From the NCBI GenBank assembly GCA_003854995.1, contig RQOI01000599.1, positions 1 through 8,264 on the forward strand: 8,264 bases of DNA, written 5' to 3'. Each line of letters begins with the position of its first letter. Positions within the stretch are counted from its first letter, which is position 1. Shown here piece after piece: positions 1 through 6,313 of this stretch. This DNA is from Candidatus Zhuqueibacterota bacterium (GTDB taxonomy: Bacteria; Zhuqueibacterota; Zhuqueibacteria; Residuimicrobiales; Krinioviventaceae). The notes under the pieces were generated by a model. That model was not told the origin of the DNA. It saw only the letters and a list, made by a program, of their open reading frames with translations, and searched no databases. The translations under genes and the position numbers were made by a program.

Positions 1-1309
1 ACGCCTTTCCCGGCAGCGGGAGCACGTTCTCTTCTGGCGCAGTGACCGGACCGCGCTCGAAATCAATTGCCGTTGGCTGCATGCGCAGATCGTACCAGGG
101 ACTCGCCGCATTTTCGCTCAAGTCGATCCAGCGCACGAGCTGGCCCGTGTAGGCCGAGATGCGGCCCATGATGGCCGTCAGAGTGGACTCGGCCACAGCG
201 CGCGCTTCGTTGATCGGCTCGCCGGCGCGGATACTGGCGATCAGGTCGCGGTGCTCCTGCACATAGGGACCGCCCTTCTCCTCATACTCCGGCACGAGGA
301 TGGCCTTGCCGTCGCGCTTGCCATCGCCCCAGAGAGAGCCTTCGACGCCGACAAAATGCTCGCTGACGCGGGTGTAGCAGTCGTTGATCTGGCGACACAT
401 GCTGTGCACAGTGACATCTTCGCCATAATCGAAATCGATGCTGAAAAAGTCGTACTGGTTGCCACCCTGTCGCCTGGCGCGGCCACCGAATCCCAGCGCC
501 AGGGCGGGCGGCCGACCGATGAACCAGTTGGCGACATCCAGATTGTGCACATGCTGCTCGATGATGTGGTCGCCGGACATCTGGCTAAAGCGATACCAGT
601 TGCGCACCATATACTCCGCATCGTCCTGGCCGGCAAGACGCTGCGGTGGCGTTGAGGCGCCGCCGCCGCACCACCAGACGCGTCCGCCAAAGAGCCGTCC
701 CACGGCGCCATGCTGAACGGCGTAGGCGTTCTGACGGTAGCTCGCCTGGTGCCGTCGCTGCGTGCCGGCCACGATCGACAATCCCTTTTGCCGCGCGCGC
801 TCACCGCTGTCAATGACGCTGCGCGCGCCGGGCGGATCCACGGCCGCCGGTTTCTCCACAAAGACGTGCTTGCCCGCATCGATCGCGGCGGCCAGGTGCA
901 GCGGATGAAAATTGGCCGGCGTCGCGATCAGCACCAGATCGATGTCGTCCATGGCGAGGAGCTGTTTGTAGCCGCCAAAGCCGGTGAAAATCGTCTCAGG
1001 CGACACCTTGACGCGCTCATCGTACGACCGGCCGTTCTTGTCGCACCACTCTCTGATGTGCTGCATGCCCCGGGCAAACCGTTCGCCCTTTGCATAGGCA
1101 TCCGCTATGGCCAGCAGCTGCACACCATCGTCAGCCTCAAAACAGTTGGCGACAGCGCCGCCGCCGCGATTGCCGCAGCCGATGAGTCCGATGCGAATGC
1201 GATCCGAACCGGCCGCGCGCGCCCGAAAAGGCAGGCTCATCGCTGCCAGGGAGGCGGCCGCGGTCTTGGCAAATGTCCGTCGCGACATATGATCAACTGC
1301 TTGCATCAT
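1..1309 (-). CDS. Gfo/Idh/MocA family oxidoreductase with Tat leader (3' end beyond window)
   Basis: Predicted NAD(P)-dependent oxidoreductase acting on a sugar or sugar derivative, probably exported. The reading frame is open from ATG 1309 to the left edge (436 residues). The family is usually about 420-450 residues and the visible end (VLPLPGKA) looks like the family C-terminus, so only a few residues should be missing. Residues 9-33 form a Tat-type leader (SRRTFAK, then an Ala-rich stretch ending RARA). The Rossmann dinucleotide motif GLIGCGNRGGG lies at 41-51, the family EKP motif at 152-154 (Lys153) and a conserved H255-x-x-D258 in the C-terminal substrate domain. The start is chosen from an AGGAG six bases upstream; a second in-frame ATG follows at once. 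It lies 55 nt after the isomerase gene with no terminator visible, so the two are probably cotranscribed. The substrate cannot be told. Family call is sure; export is inferred from the leader. Confidence 0.93.
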   Translation of the reverse strand, partial: MMQAVDHMSRRTFAKTAAASLAAMSLPFRARAAGSDRIRIGLIGCGNRGGGAVANCFEADDGVQLLAIADAYAKGERFARGMQHIREWCDKNGRSYDERVKVSPETIFTGFGGYKQLLAMDDIDLVLIATPANFHPLHLAAAIDAGKHVFVEKPAAVDPPGARSVIDSGERARQKGLSIVAGTQRRHQASYRQNAYAVQHGAVGRLFGGRVWWCGGGASTPPQRLAGQDDAEYMVRNWYRFSQMSGDHIIEQHVHNLDVANWFIGRPPALALGFGGRARRQGGNQYDFFSIDFDYGEDVTVHSMCRQINDCYTRVSEHFVGVEGSLWGDGKRDGKAILVPEYEEKGGPYVQEHRDLIASIRAGEPINEARAVAESTLTAIMGRISAYTGQLVRWIDLSENAASPWYDLRMQPTAIDFERGPVTAPEENVLPLPGKA

Positions 1310-1364
1310 GGAAATCTCCTTTCTTCACCCCCATCCGCTGCTTTTTCTCCAGCCATTTCGGCCG

Positions 1365-2252
1365 CTACACATCGCACGTCTGGACTGCCTGGCGCAGTGA
1401 GGTCAGCGGATCGCGAAGCGGCGTGTACTCGTGCGCCACATAGCCGCTGTAACCCGTGTCGACAATGGCGCGCATCACCGCGGGATATTGGATCTCCTGG
1501 TCCTCGTCAATCTCGTGCCGTCCCGGCACGCCAGCCGTGTGAAAGTGGCCGATATGGTCGATGTTTTTTCTGATCGTCGCGATCAGGTCGCCTTCCATGA
1601 CCTGCATGTGATAGATGTCGTACAGCATCTTAAAGTGCGGCGAGCCAACGCGCCGGCACAGCTCAAAGCCCCACGCCGTATTGTCGCACATATAGCCAGG
1701 GTGATCGACCTTGCTGTTCAGCAGCTCCATGCAGATGGTCACGCCGTGATCCTCAGCGATCTTGACCGCCTCCTTGAGGATGATGGTGCAATTTTCCATG
1801 CCCTCCTCGTCGCTGATGCCCTGGCGGTCGCCGGCCATGGTGATGACGTTGGGCCAGCCCGCCGCGGCCGCGGCCTTGATGTTGGCGCTAAACTCTTCCA
1901 TGAACTTTGGGTGGAGCGATTTATCGTTGAGACCGCTTTTAATGCTGCCGGCGCCGGGCACCATGGTCGCGACGAGGCCATGTTTCTTCACCGCATCCCA
2001 GTCCTTTGGCTGCACCAGATCGAGGCCAGCCAGTCCCATCTCGGCGGCCACGGCCGCCATCTGCTCGACGCTCATGCCGCTCTTGCTCAGGCAGCCCCGG
2101 CAGATGGATTGCCTGATGCGGCCGGTTTTCACGATTCGGCTCCCTTCATCGGCCGACGCCGCGATCGTCGGCAGCAACGACGCTGCGCCGGCAACAGCCA
2201 CCGTACGCGCCAGCATGCTGCGCCGCGTCATGTTCCTTTTTTCTTCCATCAT
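1365..2252 (-). CDS. Tat-exported sugar isomerase/epimerase, hydroxypyruvate isomerase-like TIM barrel
   Basis: Predicted member of the xylose-isomerase-like TIM-barrel superfamily, nearest to the hydroxypyruvate isomerase branch, 295 residues. A Tat-type leader covers residues 8-35 (MTRRSMLART, hydrophobic stretch, then AASA). Likely metal ligands of the family are visible: Glu176 in CMELLNSK, Asp212 in LYDIYHMQ, His238 in HFHTAGVPGRHE and Glu275 in HEYTP. A CxxC pair (Cys51, Cys54) sits on the first strand. There are two adjacent ATG codons (2252 and 2249). An AGGA at 2257-2260 is 4 nt from the first and 7 nt from the second, so 2249 may be the true start. Biochemical hydroxypyruvate isomerases are cytoplasmic; the leader suggests this one works on an extracytoplasmic sugar or keto-sugar, perhaps the substrate or product of the neighbouring oxidoreductases. 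Family confident, substrate unknown. Confidence 0.9.
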   Translation of the reverse strand: MMEEKRNMTRRSMLARTVAVAGAASLLPTIAASADEGSRIVKTGRIRQSICRGCLSKSGMSVEQMAAVAAEMGLAGLDLVQPKDWDAVKKHGLVATMVPGAGSIKSGLNDKSLHPKFMEEFSANIKAAAAAGWPNVITMAGDRQGISDEEGMENCTIILKEAVKIAEDHGVTICMELLNSKVDHPGYMCDNTAWGFELCRRVGSPHFKMLYDIYHMQVMEGDLIATIRKNIDHIGHFHTAGVPGRHEIDEDQEIQYPAVMRAIVDTGYSGYVAHEYTPLRDPLTSLRQAVQTCDV

Positions 2253-2309
2253 GATGTCCTTTCTTCGCAGCAGATTGCTGCGACTGTTATGTGAGTGTCA
2301 AAGGCCAGC

Positions 2310-2414
2310 ACCGCAGATGACCGCAGATTACACTGATTAAAGGATTTCGCAGATGCATCATCAGCGTAATCTGCGCCATCTGTGAAATCTGCGTAATCTG
2401 CGGTCATCTGCGGT
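2310..2414. repeat. Intergenic palindromic repeat built of CGCAGATT-like units
   Basis: The outer arms 2310-2338 and 2386-2414 are inverted copies, matching at 27 of 29 positions, including the first 22 without a mismatch. An inner pair (2344-2355 with 2377-2388) matches at 11 of 12, so the whole stretch could fold into one long hairpin. Read on the minus strand, the first half is a run of 9-10 nt units (CCGCAGATG, CCGCAGATTA, CGCAGATTT, CACAGATGG, CGCAGATTA). Similar CGCAGATTACGCAGATT families are, from memory, dispersed in many copies in several environmental lineages. The right arm overlaps the 3' end of the aldo/keto reductase gene. There is no T-tract, so it is not a standard intrinsic terminator, although a hairpin this long between cotranscribed genes could affect mRNA stability or the relative expression of the downstream genes. 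Confidence 0.85.
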
Positions 2415-3882
2415 CCCCTTTGGCATCAACCGCAACAACTTTATAGTTATGGGCGCCATCATCGGTTACGGCATCTTTATAAACAAATGGATGCAGGTCC
2501 GTTTGCGGCTTGTTCGGCACTTCGGCGATCTTGTGCTGGTCCCGCCAGATCTCATATGTCCGAATGGGCTCGGCGCCGGCATAGGCTGATTGCCAGGTGA
2601 CGGAATAGATGCGTTGGTCGCCAGCCGATCCTTGCATCACTGCAACTTGGCGAGGCGGCGTCAATCCCTGATATTTATCCTGAAAATAATTGGTCGCGCC
2701 ATTTTTCACAAATCGGGTCATCTCCTCAATCTCCTGGCGATCGGAGGGCGAGAACTCTTCGGCGCGGACCTGAGCGGCCGAGAGGTTTTGCGTCAACTGG
2801 CAGAGCTGAGGATCATCGCTGATTTGACCGATGCCGGTGATCAAGGTGTGCACGCCGGCGGTCGTCAGCGAATATTCGATCAGATGCCGGCTTGGCAACG
2901 ACGGGCTTCCCACGCTGCGGATGACGTGCTCCGGCAGGTAGGAAAAATGCGCATTTTTTGTGTACATCGCCCCGTCCGCAAATGTCTTCATCGCAATGAC
3001 GCCGATGTTCTTCGCCTGGGCGACCGGAATGACATTATGCTGCATATTCTGATAGAGCCGATCATTGGCATTGATGGCGACGAGCATGCCGTCGATGAGA
3101 TCATGCGCATCGCGCTGAATCATCTCCATCATGATCGGCGCAGAAAAATGGCCGGAAAAGCCGACGTGGCGGATGAGCTTTTCTTCGCCTGGATTCAGAC
3201 CGGTCAGATTGGTGCCATCGCGCAAATCGCGCAATCCGGCGAGAGCGCCGATAACCTCCATATCGGGCGAGGTATCCTCCAGACCAAGGTAGAGCGTTTC
3301 GATTTCGGACTGCGACTCTAGTGCGTGGATGAGGACCATGTCGAGGTAGGCGCCCTTTGGATAGGCTCCTTCGCCATCGCCAAAGATTTGCGACAGCGAT
3401 CGTTTAACATCCTGAATCGCACTCGTGTAACTCTCCGGCCCTTCGGTGAATCCGCGCGGAACTGTGTTCGTCGGCTCACCCTTGCTCAAACGCAGGCCGG
3501 TCTTGCTGGTGAGAAAAATAGCGCGTCTTTTGCTCTCGCGATAGCCGGGGAGGCCAGGCACGAGCCCAAGCTCGCGAAAAGCCACGCCGTAATTGCGCTG
3601 ACTGGGGCCATAGACATTGGACGTATCGAAATAGTTGATGCCGCTCTGAAAAGCCTTGTGAATAATGGCAATGGGATCAACGCCCGCAGGCGTCCATTGA
3701 ATAGAGGCTTGCCCGCCGAGTCCCAGCGTGGTGACCTCGAATCCTAGACGGCCAAAAGACCGCGTCATCGGCTTTGTCACATTCAATTTGCCGCAATTGA
3801 CATAAGGGGACGCCAGCAAACCTGTGGACATGATCGACTTTATCATGAACTCCCTGCGTGAATCAAGATTGTCGTTTTGCAT
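2404..3882 (-). CDS. Aldo/keto reductase with Tat-like leader and truncated FN3-like tail
   Basis: Predicted NAD(P)H-dependent aldo/keto reductase, 492 residues. The leader at residues 8-30 (SRREFMIKS, then a hydrophobic stretch ending near Cys30) resembles a Tat signal; no good lipobox precedes the Cys. The AKR barrel spans about 40-400, with the catalytic tetrad visible: Asp86 and Tyr91 in FDTSNVYG, Lys127 in LTSKTGL and His186 in VLIHALE. Residues 407-492 look like a fibronectin type III domain (PP start, VTW, YEIWRD, YKVVAVDAKG) that stops before its last strand. The final codons and the TGA stop fall inside the palindromic repeat, so the original C-terminus may have been cut. The start at 3882 has AGGAG six bases upstream and lies about 68 nt downstream of a consensus promoter. 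It is first of the three-gene left-hand unit; substrate unknown. Confidence 0.92.
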   Translation of the reverse strand: MQNDNLDSRREFMIKSIMSTGLLASPYVNCGKLNVTKPMTRSFGRLGFEVTTLGLGGQASIQWTPAGVDPIAIIHKAFQSGINYFDTSNVYGPSQRNYGVAFRELGLVPGLPGYRESKRRAIFLTSKTGLRLSKGEPTNTVPRGFTEGPESYTSAIQDVKRSLSQIFGDGEGAYPKGAYLDMVLIHALESQSEIETLYLGLEDTSPDMEVIGALAGLRDLRDGTNLTGLNPGEEKLIRHVGFSGHFSAPIMMEMIQRDAHDLIDGMLVAINANDRLYQNMQHNVIPVAQAKNIGVIAMKTFADGAMYTKNAHFSYLPEHVIRSVGSPSLPSRHLIEYSLTTAGVHTLITGIGQISDDPQLCQLTQNLSAAQVRAEEFSPSDRQEIEEMTRFVKNGATNYFQDKYQGLTPPRQVAVMQGSAGDQRIYSVTWQSAYAGAEPIRTYEIWRDQHKIAEVPNKPQTDLHPFVYKDAVTDDGAHNYKVVAVDAKGDRR

Positions 3883-3953
3883 CTCTCACTCCTCATCTAT
3901 CACAAAATAAAATGGACTCGATCGCAAGCCAAAGTGATCATATTCATTCGGCG

Positions 3954-3979
3954 ATCATTATAAATGATTTTATAAAGAT
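3954..3979. promoter_or_regulatory. Palindrome overlapping promoter spacer and -10 box (candidate operator)
   Basis: The core TTATAAA-TGAT-TTTATAA (3958-3975) is a perfect inverted repeat. After one mismatched pair it extends by three more pairs (ATC/GAT), giving arms over 3954-3979. It covers exactly the spacer and -10 box of the left-facing promoter, a common position for a dimeric repressor to block polymerase. The regulator is not in the window. AT-rich promoter DNA can produce such symmetry by chance, which keeps this tentative. Confidence 0.5.
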
Positions 3980-3985
3980 TGTCAA
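3957..3985 (-). promoter_or_regulatory. Sigma-70-type promoter of the left-hand gene group
   Basis: On the minus strand the -35 box is TTGACA (3985-3980) and the -10 box TATAAT (3962-3957), both exact consensus, with an ideal 17-nt spacer. Transcription would start near 3950, giving a leader of about 68 nt before the aldo/keto reductase ATG at 3882. The spacer and flanks are AT-rich. This marks the left three genes as a separate transcription unit. Confidence 0.85.
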
Positions 3986-4065
3986 GGTAATTAGGCGCCC
4001 TATTGCAAAATGTCAGTTACAGGCACCCAGCCGTCACGCGGGCAAAGCCCTCCATTTCAACATCT

Positions 4066-4103
4066 CTCTCGTGGCCGACTCTTGTCACGAGAGGGTCTTT
4101 TTT
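4066..4103 (+). terminator. Rho-independent terminator facing right, no gene upstream
   Basis: An 8-bp perfect stem CTCTCGTG (4066-4073) / CACGAGAG (4086-4093) with a 12-nt loop is followed by GGTC and six T residues (4098-4103). The T-tract exists only on the plus strand, so it ends plus-strand transcripts. Every protein gene here is on the minus strand, so it would serve an unannotated RNA or stop antisense transcription running into the PAP2-type gene. Confidence 0.65.
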
Positions 4104-4205
4104 GATAAACCGCGCCCATGAAAAAGTAATAAGAATCATCGATGAACCAATGGGTCGGTGCATGTGTATATCGCTTAATGGTAAGAGTCATCTTTGTCCT
4201 CGCTC

Positions 4206-4288
4206 ATGCACTCCACGTGGAAGTGTATTCGCTCTCCTGGAGTGCATCGCCATTATGCGATCGGCGGCGCATAAAGGCACCGCACTCC
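4206..4288. repeat. Cluster of overlapping inverted repeats
   Basis: ATGCACTCCA (4206-4215) and TGGAGTGCAT (4238-4247) are perfect 10-nt inverted copies with a 22-nt loop. The second arm can instead pair over 7 bp with GCACTCC at 4282-4288. Between them are ATCGC/GCGAT (4246-4250 with 4257-4261) and TATGCG/CGCATA (4254-4259 with 4268-4273). The pairings are mutually exclusive, as in switching RNA structures or decayed palindromic repeats. It lies 42-124 nt downstream of the PAP2-type stop codon; no T-tract follows on either strand. Confidence 0.55.
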
Positions 4289-4329
4289 GTCTATTAAAAA
4301 GGCTATAAACAAAACACCATCACACTATT

Positions 4330-5034
4330 TCAAGCGACCATGGGAGCGATTGAAAAAACAAACCACCCCAGCAGGATGCCCGGAATAATATCCAAAATCT
4401 GATGTTGCTTGACGAAAAGACAACTGATGCATATAATGGCAATGAAGAAATAGCTGTAGACACCCAACACTGGGACCAACAGTAATCCCACATAGGTGGC
4501 GACGGAACAATGCATGGAAGGGAAACAGTTTCTGCCGTTGTCCAGTCCCTGCACGAAACGGAGGTATTTCCTGGACAGCGTATTGGCTTCGTATCGGCGA
4601 TAATCTGGCGGCACAGTCACTGGCAGGACGAGGAAAAAGAGTGACTGGAAAAACAAGAGCAGCAGTCCGCCGAAGATCAGGTAAACGCCCTCCTCAAGAG
4701 AAGAAATCCGCGCGACGACCAGACCGATCATGACGTAATAGAAAAAACTGTAAGGCCAGATCCAAATGGGGTAAAATGGGATTTTGTCATCCAATCCGAT
4801 CTTGAAGCAACGCGTTTTGAAAAAATAGTTGTTGCGCTGCACCCAGAAAAAAATCTGATAAGCGCCAGTGATGATCACCGCAAGGATGACGGTGAATACA
4901 ACATAGGAAACGAGCGCCATGGGCTGCGGGCTCAGCCATTGGGCGATCAAAAAGTAAAGCACTGAAACCAGGAGGGTGCTCAAAAAGAGCAGGAGCATGT
5001 ATTTGGGCGATATTCTTTTATAGCCATTATCCAT
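4330..5034 (-). CDS. PAP2-superfamily membrane phosphatase/phosphotransferase
   Basis: Integral membrane protein of 234 residues from ATG 5034, with about six hydrophobic segments (near 13-32, 42-64, 92-110, 117-140, 178-205, 213-231). The PAP2 signature is clear in its last two parts: CFPSMH with His175 (motif 2) and KQHQILDIIPG with His211 and Asp215 (motif 3). The usual first motif (Lys-x6-Arg-Pro) is degenerate around 145-168. The layout is nearest to the AUR1/inositol-phosphoryl transferase-like (PAP2_3) group. Such enzymes remove or move phosphate headgroups on lipids at the membrane surface; the exact lipid cannot be told. The gene follows the 2-epimerase by 97 nt. Its codons look more AT-rich than its neighbours' (for example AGA and ATA near the start), which may reflect membrane composition or a different origin. 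Confidence 0.85.
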   Translation of the reverse strand: MDNGYKRISPKYMLLLFLSTLLVSVLYFLIAQWLSPQPMALVSYVVFTVILAVIITGAYQIFFWVQRNNYFFKTRCFKIGLDDKIPFYPIWIWPYSFFYYVMIGLVVARISSLEEGVYLIFGGLLLLFFQSLFFLVLPVTVPPDYRRYEANTLSRKYLRFVQGLDNGRNCFPSMHCSVATYVGLLLVPVLGVYSYFFIAIICISCLFVKQHQILDIIPGILLGWFVFSIAPMVA

Positions 5035-5040
5035 TGTCAA

Positions 5041-5045
5041 TCCTC
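5041..5045 (-). promoter_or_regulatory. Ribosome binding site that fixes the PAP2-type gene start
   Basis: GAGGA reads directly into a TTG at 5040 with no spacer, so that TTG cannot be the initiator. The ATG at 5034 is six bases past AGGA, the normal distance, so the protein begins MDNGYK. Confidence 0.75.
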
Positions 5046-5131
5046 ATGATGAATCGTCACTTGCGTCATTCTGAACTGCGTGAGCAATCGCTCTACTCGT
5101 CGCTGATGGGATGCCGAACAGCAGTGCACTT

Positions 5132-6313
5132 TCAGATCAATAACTGCCAGCAATAGAGCAGCATGCGCGGAATGTGAAAAGGACCTTTCCACAGATTGCC
5201 CTTGAGCGGCACGGAGAGTCGACCATCGCGATGCAAATAGCCAAACCACTCGCCATATTCTCTGTCAGGGAAGTGGCCAAAAGTGTAATCATGCACGAGC
5301 TTGTGCCATGCTTTATATTTATCATCCTTGGTCAGATGATGGGCCAGCAGCGTCGCAATGATGGCCTCGCAGTGCGGCCACCAGAATTTCATGTCGTGCC
5401 AATATTCCTGCGCCGGCCATCCCTTGACATCGCGAAAATAGAACAGGCCGCCATGCTCCGCATCCCAACCGATGCGCCACATCCAGTCCAGCATGGTCCT
5501 GCCCAATGCGATGAGATCTTGATCCTTGTTGCGGATTTTGGCTTCGTGCAGAATGAACCAGGCGCCTTCGATGGCATGACCGGGATTGAGCGTCCTGCCG
5601 TCAAAATGATCGATGAATTGGCCCTGTGGACCGACAACTTCCAGCACCGCTTGATACTCGTGATTCAGGAAATCACGCTGAATCTCAGCGATGGCGCGGT
5701 CGATCCATTGATCGGCGGCAGGATGCTCGATCGTGTCCCGCAGAACCTGCGCCGTGGCAATGGTGATCATCGGAAAGCCCATGGCTTTCATGGGTCGGTT
5801 GGCTGAATTGACCTTTGCAGGGATCAGCCCCGGGGTCGTATTGTATTGGATGAACAGATTGAACAACTCTGCCGCTTTGTCGGCATACCGCGCGCTGCCG
5901 ACGGCTTTGGCATACGCCGCATAGGCCATGGCCGCAAAAGATTCGCTGAACAGATAGCGCCGCTTCCGGATCGGATCGCCGGATCGACTCACCTGAAAGA
6001 ACATGCGCCCATCGCTGTCAAATCCATATCGGTCGAGAAAATCGATGCCGTGTCGAGCCAGATCCAGCCACTGTTGTCTCTTCTCCACGGTGTTGTAGAG
6101 CGTCGCCAGTAACCAGGTGAAACGACCCTGCTGCCACATGCCTTTATCTGTGTCGATGATCGTCCCATCGCGATTCAGACAGGTGATGAATCCACCCTGT
6201 TCTCGATCCACAGCATGGTCGAGCCAGAAGGGCAGCACATCGTCAAACAGGCTGCGCCGATAATTCTCGGCATAGCCAGCGCCACCCTTCGCTTTCTTCG
6301 TCCGCGCCATCAT
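5132..6313 (-). CDS. N-acylglucosamine 2-epimerase (AGE/RnBP family), probable ManNAc to GlcNAc epimerase
   Basis: Predicted cytoplasmic (alpha/alpha)6-barrel epimerase, 393 residues, the usual family length (about 390-420). It probably interconverts N-acetylmannosamine and N-acetylglucosamine, the step after N-acetylneuraminate lyase in sialic acid use. The expected catalytic histidines are present: His246 in LNPGHAIEGAW and His380 in KGPFHIPR, close to the positions known in human RnBP (248 and 380), plus His314 in WWPHCEA. The KG-x-FH-x-PR ending fits AGE/RnBP better than cellobiose 2-epimerases, though a free-sugar epimerase or isomerase remains possible. ATG 6313 overlaps the transporter's TGA as ATGA, with GGAG seven bases upstream; a second ATG follows at 6310. 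The overlap implies translational coupling with the symporter, supporting a shared substrate pathway. Confidence 0.9.
   Translation of the reverse strand: MMARTKKAKGGAGYAENYRRSLFDDVLPFWLDHAVDREQGGFITCLNRDGTIIDTDKGMWQQGRFTWLLATLYNTVEKRQQWLDLARHGIDFLDRYGFDSDGRMFFQVSRSGDPIRKRRYLFSESFAAMAYAAYAKAVGSARYADKAAELFNLFIQYNTTPGLIPAKVNSANRPMKAMGFPMITIATAQVLRDTIEHPAADQWIDRAIAEIQRDFLNHEYQAVLEVVGPQGQFIDHFDGRTLNPGHAIEGAWFILHEAKIRNKDQDLIALGRTMLDWMWRIGWDAEHGGLFYFRDVKGWPAQEYWHDMKFWWPHCEAIIATLLAHHLTKDDKYKAWHKLVHDYTFGHFPDREYGEWFGYLHRDGRLSVPLKGNLWKGPFHIPRMLLYCWQLLI

Larger units (their letters stand above)
3883..4329. other. 447-nt non-coding intergenic region
   Basis: Stretch between the PAP2-type gene and the aldo/keto reductase gene. 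No reading frame in it has a convincing protein or ribosome site. It holds, from right to left, a cluster of overlapping inverted repeats (4206-4288), a 10-nt perfect palindrome TCATCGATGA (4136-4145), an intrinsic terminator facing right (4066-4103), a small GGGC-AAA-GCCC hairpin (4040-4050), and a strong left-facing promoter with an overlapping palindrome (3954-3985). I see no T-rich hairpin directly after the PAP2-type stop codon on the minus strand. Confidence 0.8.

Noticed and set aside
710..2294. Two plus-strand frames of 287 codons (710-1573 and 1431-2294)
   Set aside because: Both lie antisense to clear genes with family motifs. Their Ala/Arg/His-rich translations are typical of the reverse strand of GC-rich coding sequence.
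2273..2301. TTGACA on the minus strand upstream of the isomerase gene
   Set aside because: No acceptable -10 box at 16-18 nt (best are GCAATC or AGCAAT), so I do not call a promoter.
2310..2414. CRISPR array
   Set aside because: The repeated units are only 9-10 nt, directly adjacent without unique spacers, and the whole is palindromic.
3793..3882. Lipoprotein signal on the aldo/keto reductase (Cys30)
   Set aside because: The residues before the Cys (Tyr-Val-Asn) do not match a lipobox, so only a Tat-like leader is suggested.
4145..4255. tRNA-like D-arm sequence (CGCTTAATGGTAAGAG) followed by TTCGCTC
   Set aside because: No acceptor stem, anticodon stem or pairing T-arm can be formed around it, so it is not a tRNA.
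4003..4308. Plus-strand open frame of 101 codons in the intergenic region
   Set aside because: It runs through the intrinsic terminator and the inverted repeats, has no ribosome site, and its translation has no recognisable domain or natural composition. The same holds for the frame at 3858-4121.
5040..5040. TTG as the start of the PAP2-type gene
   Set aside because: It directly abuts the ribosome binding site; the ATG at 5034 has correct spacing.
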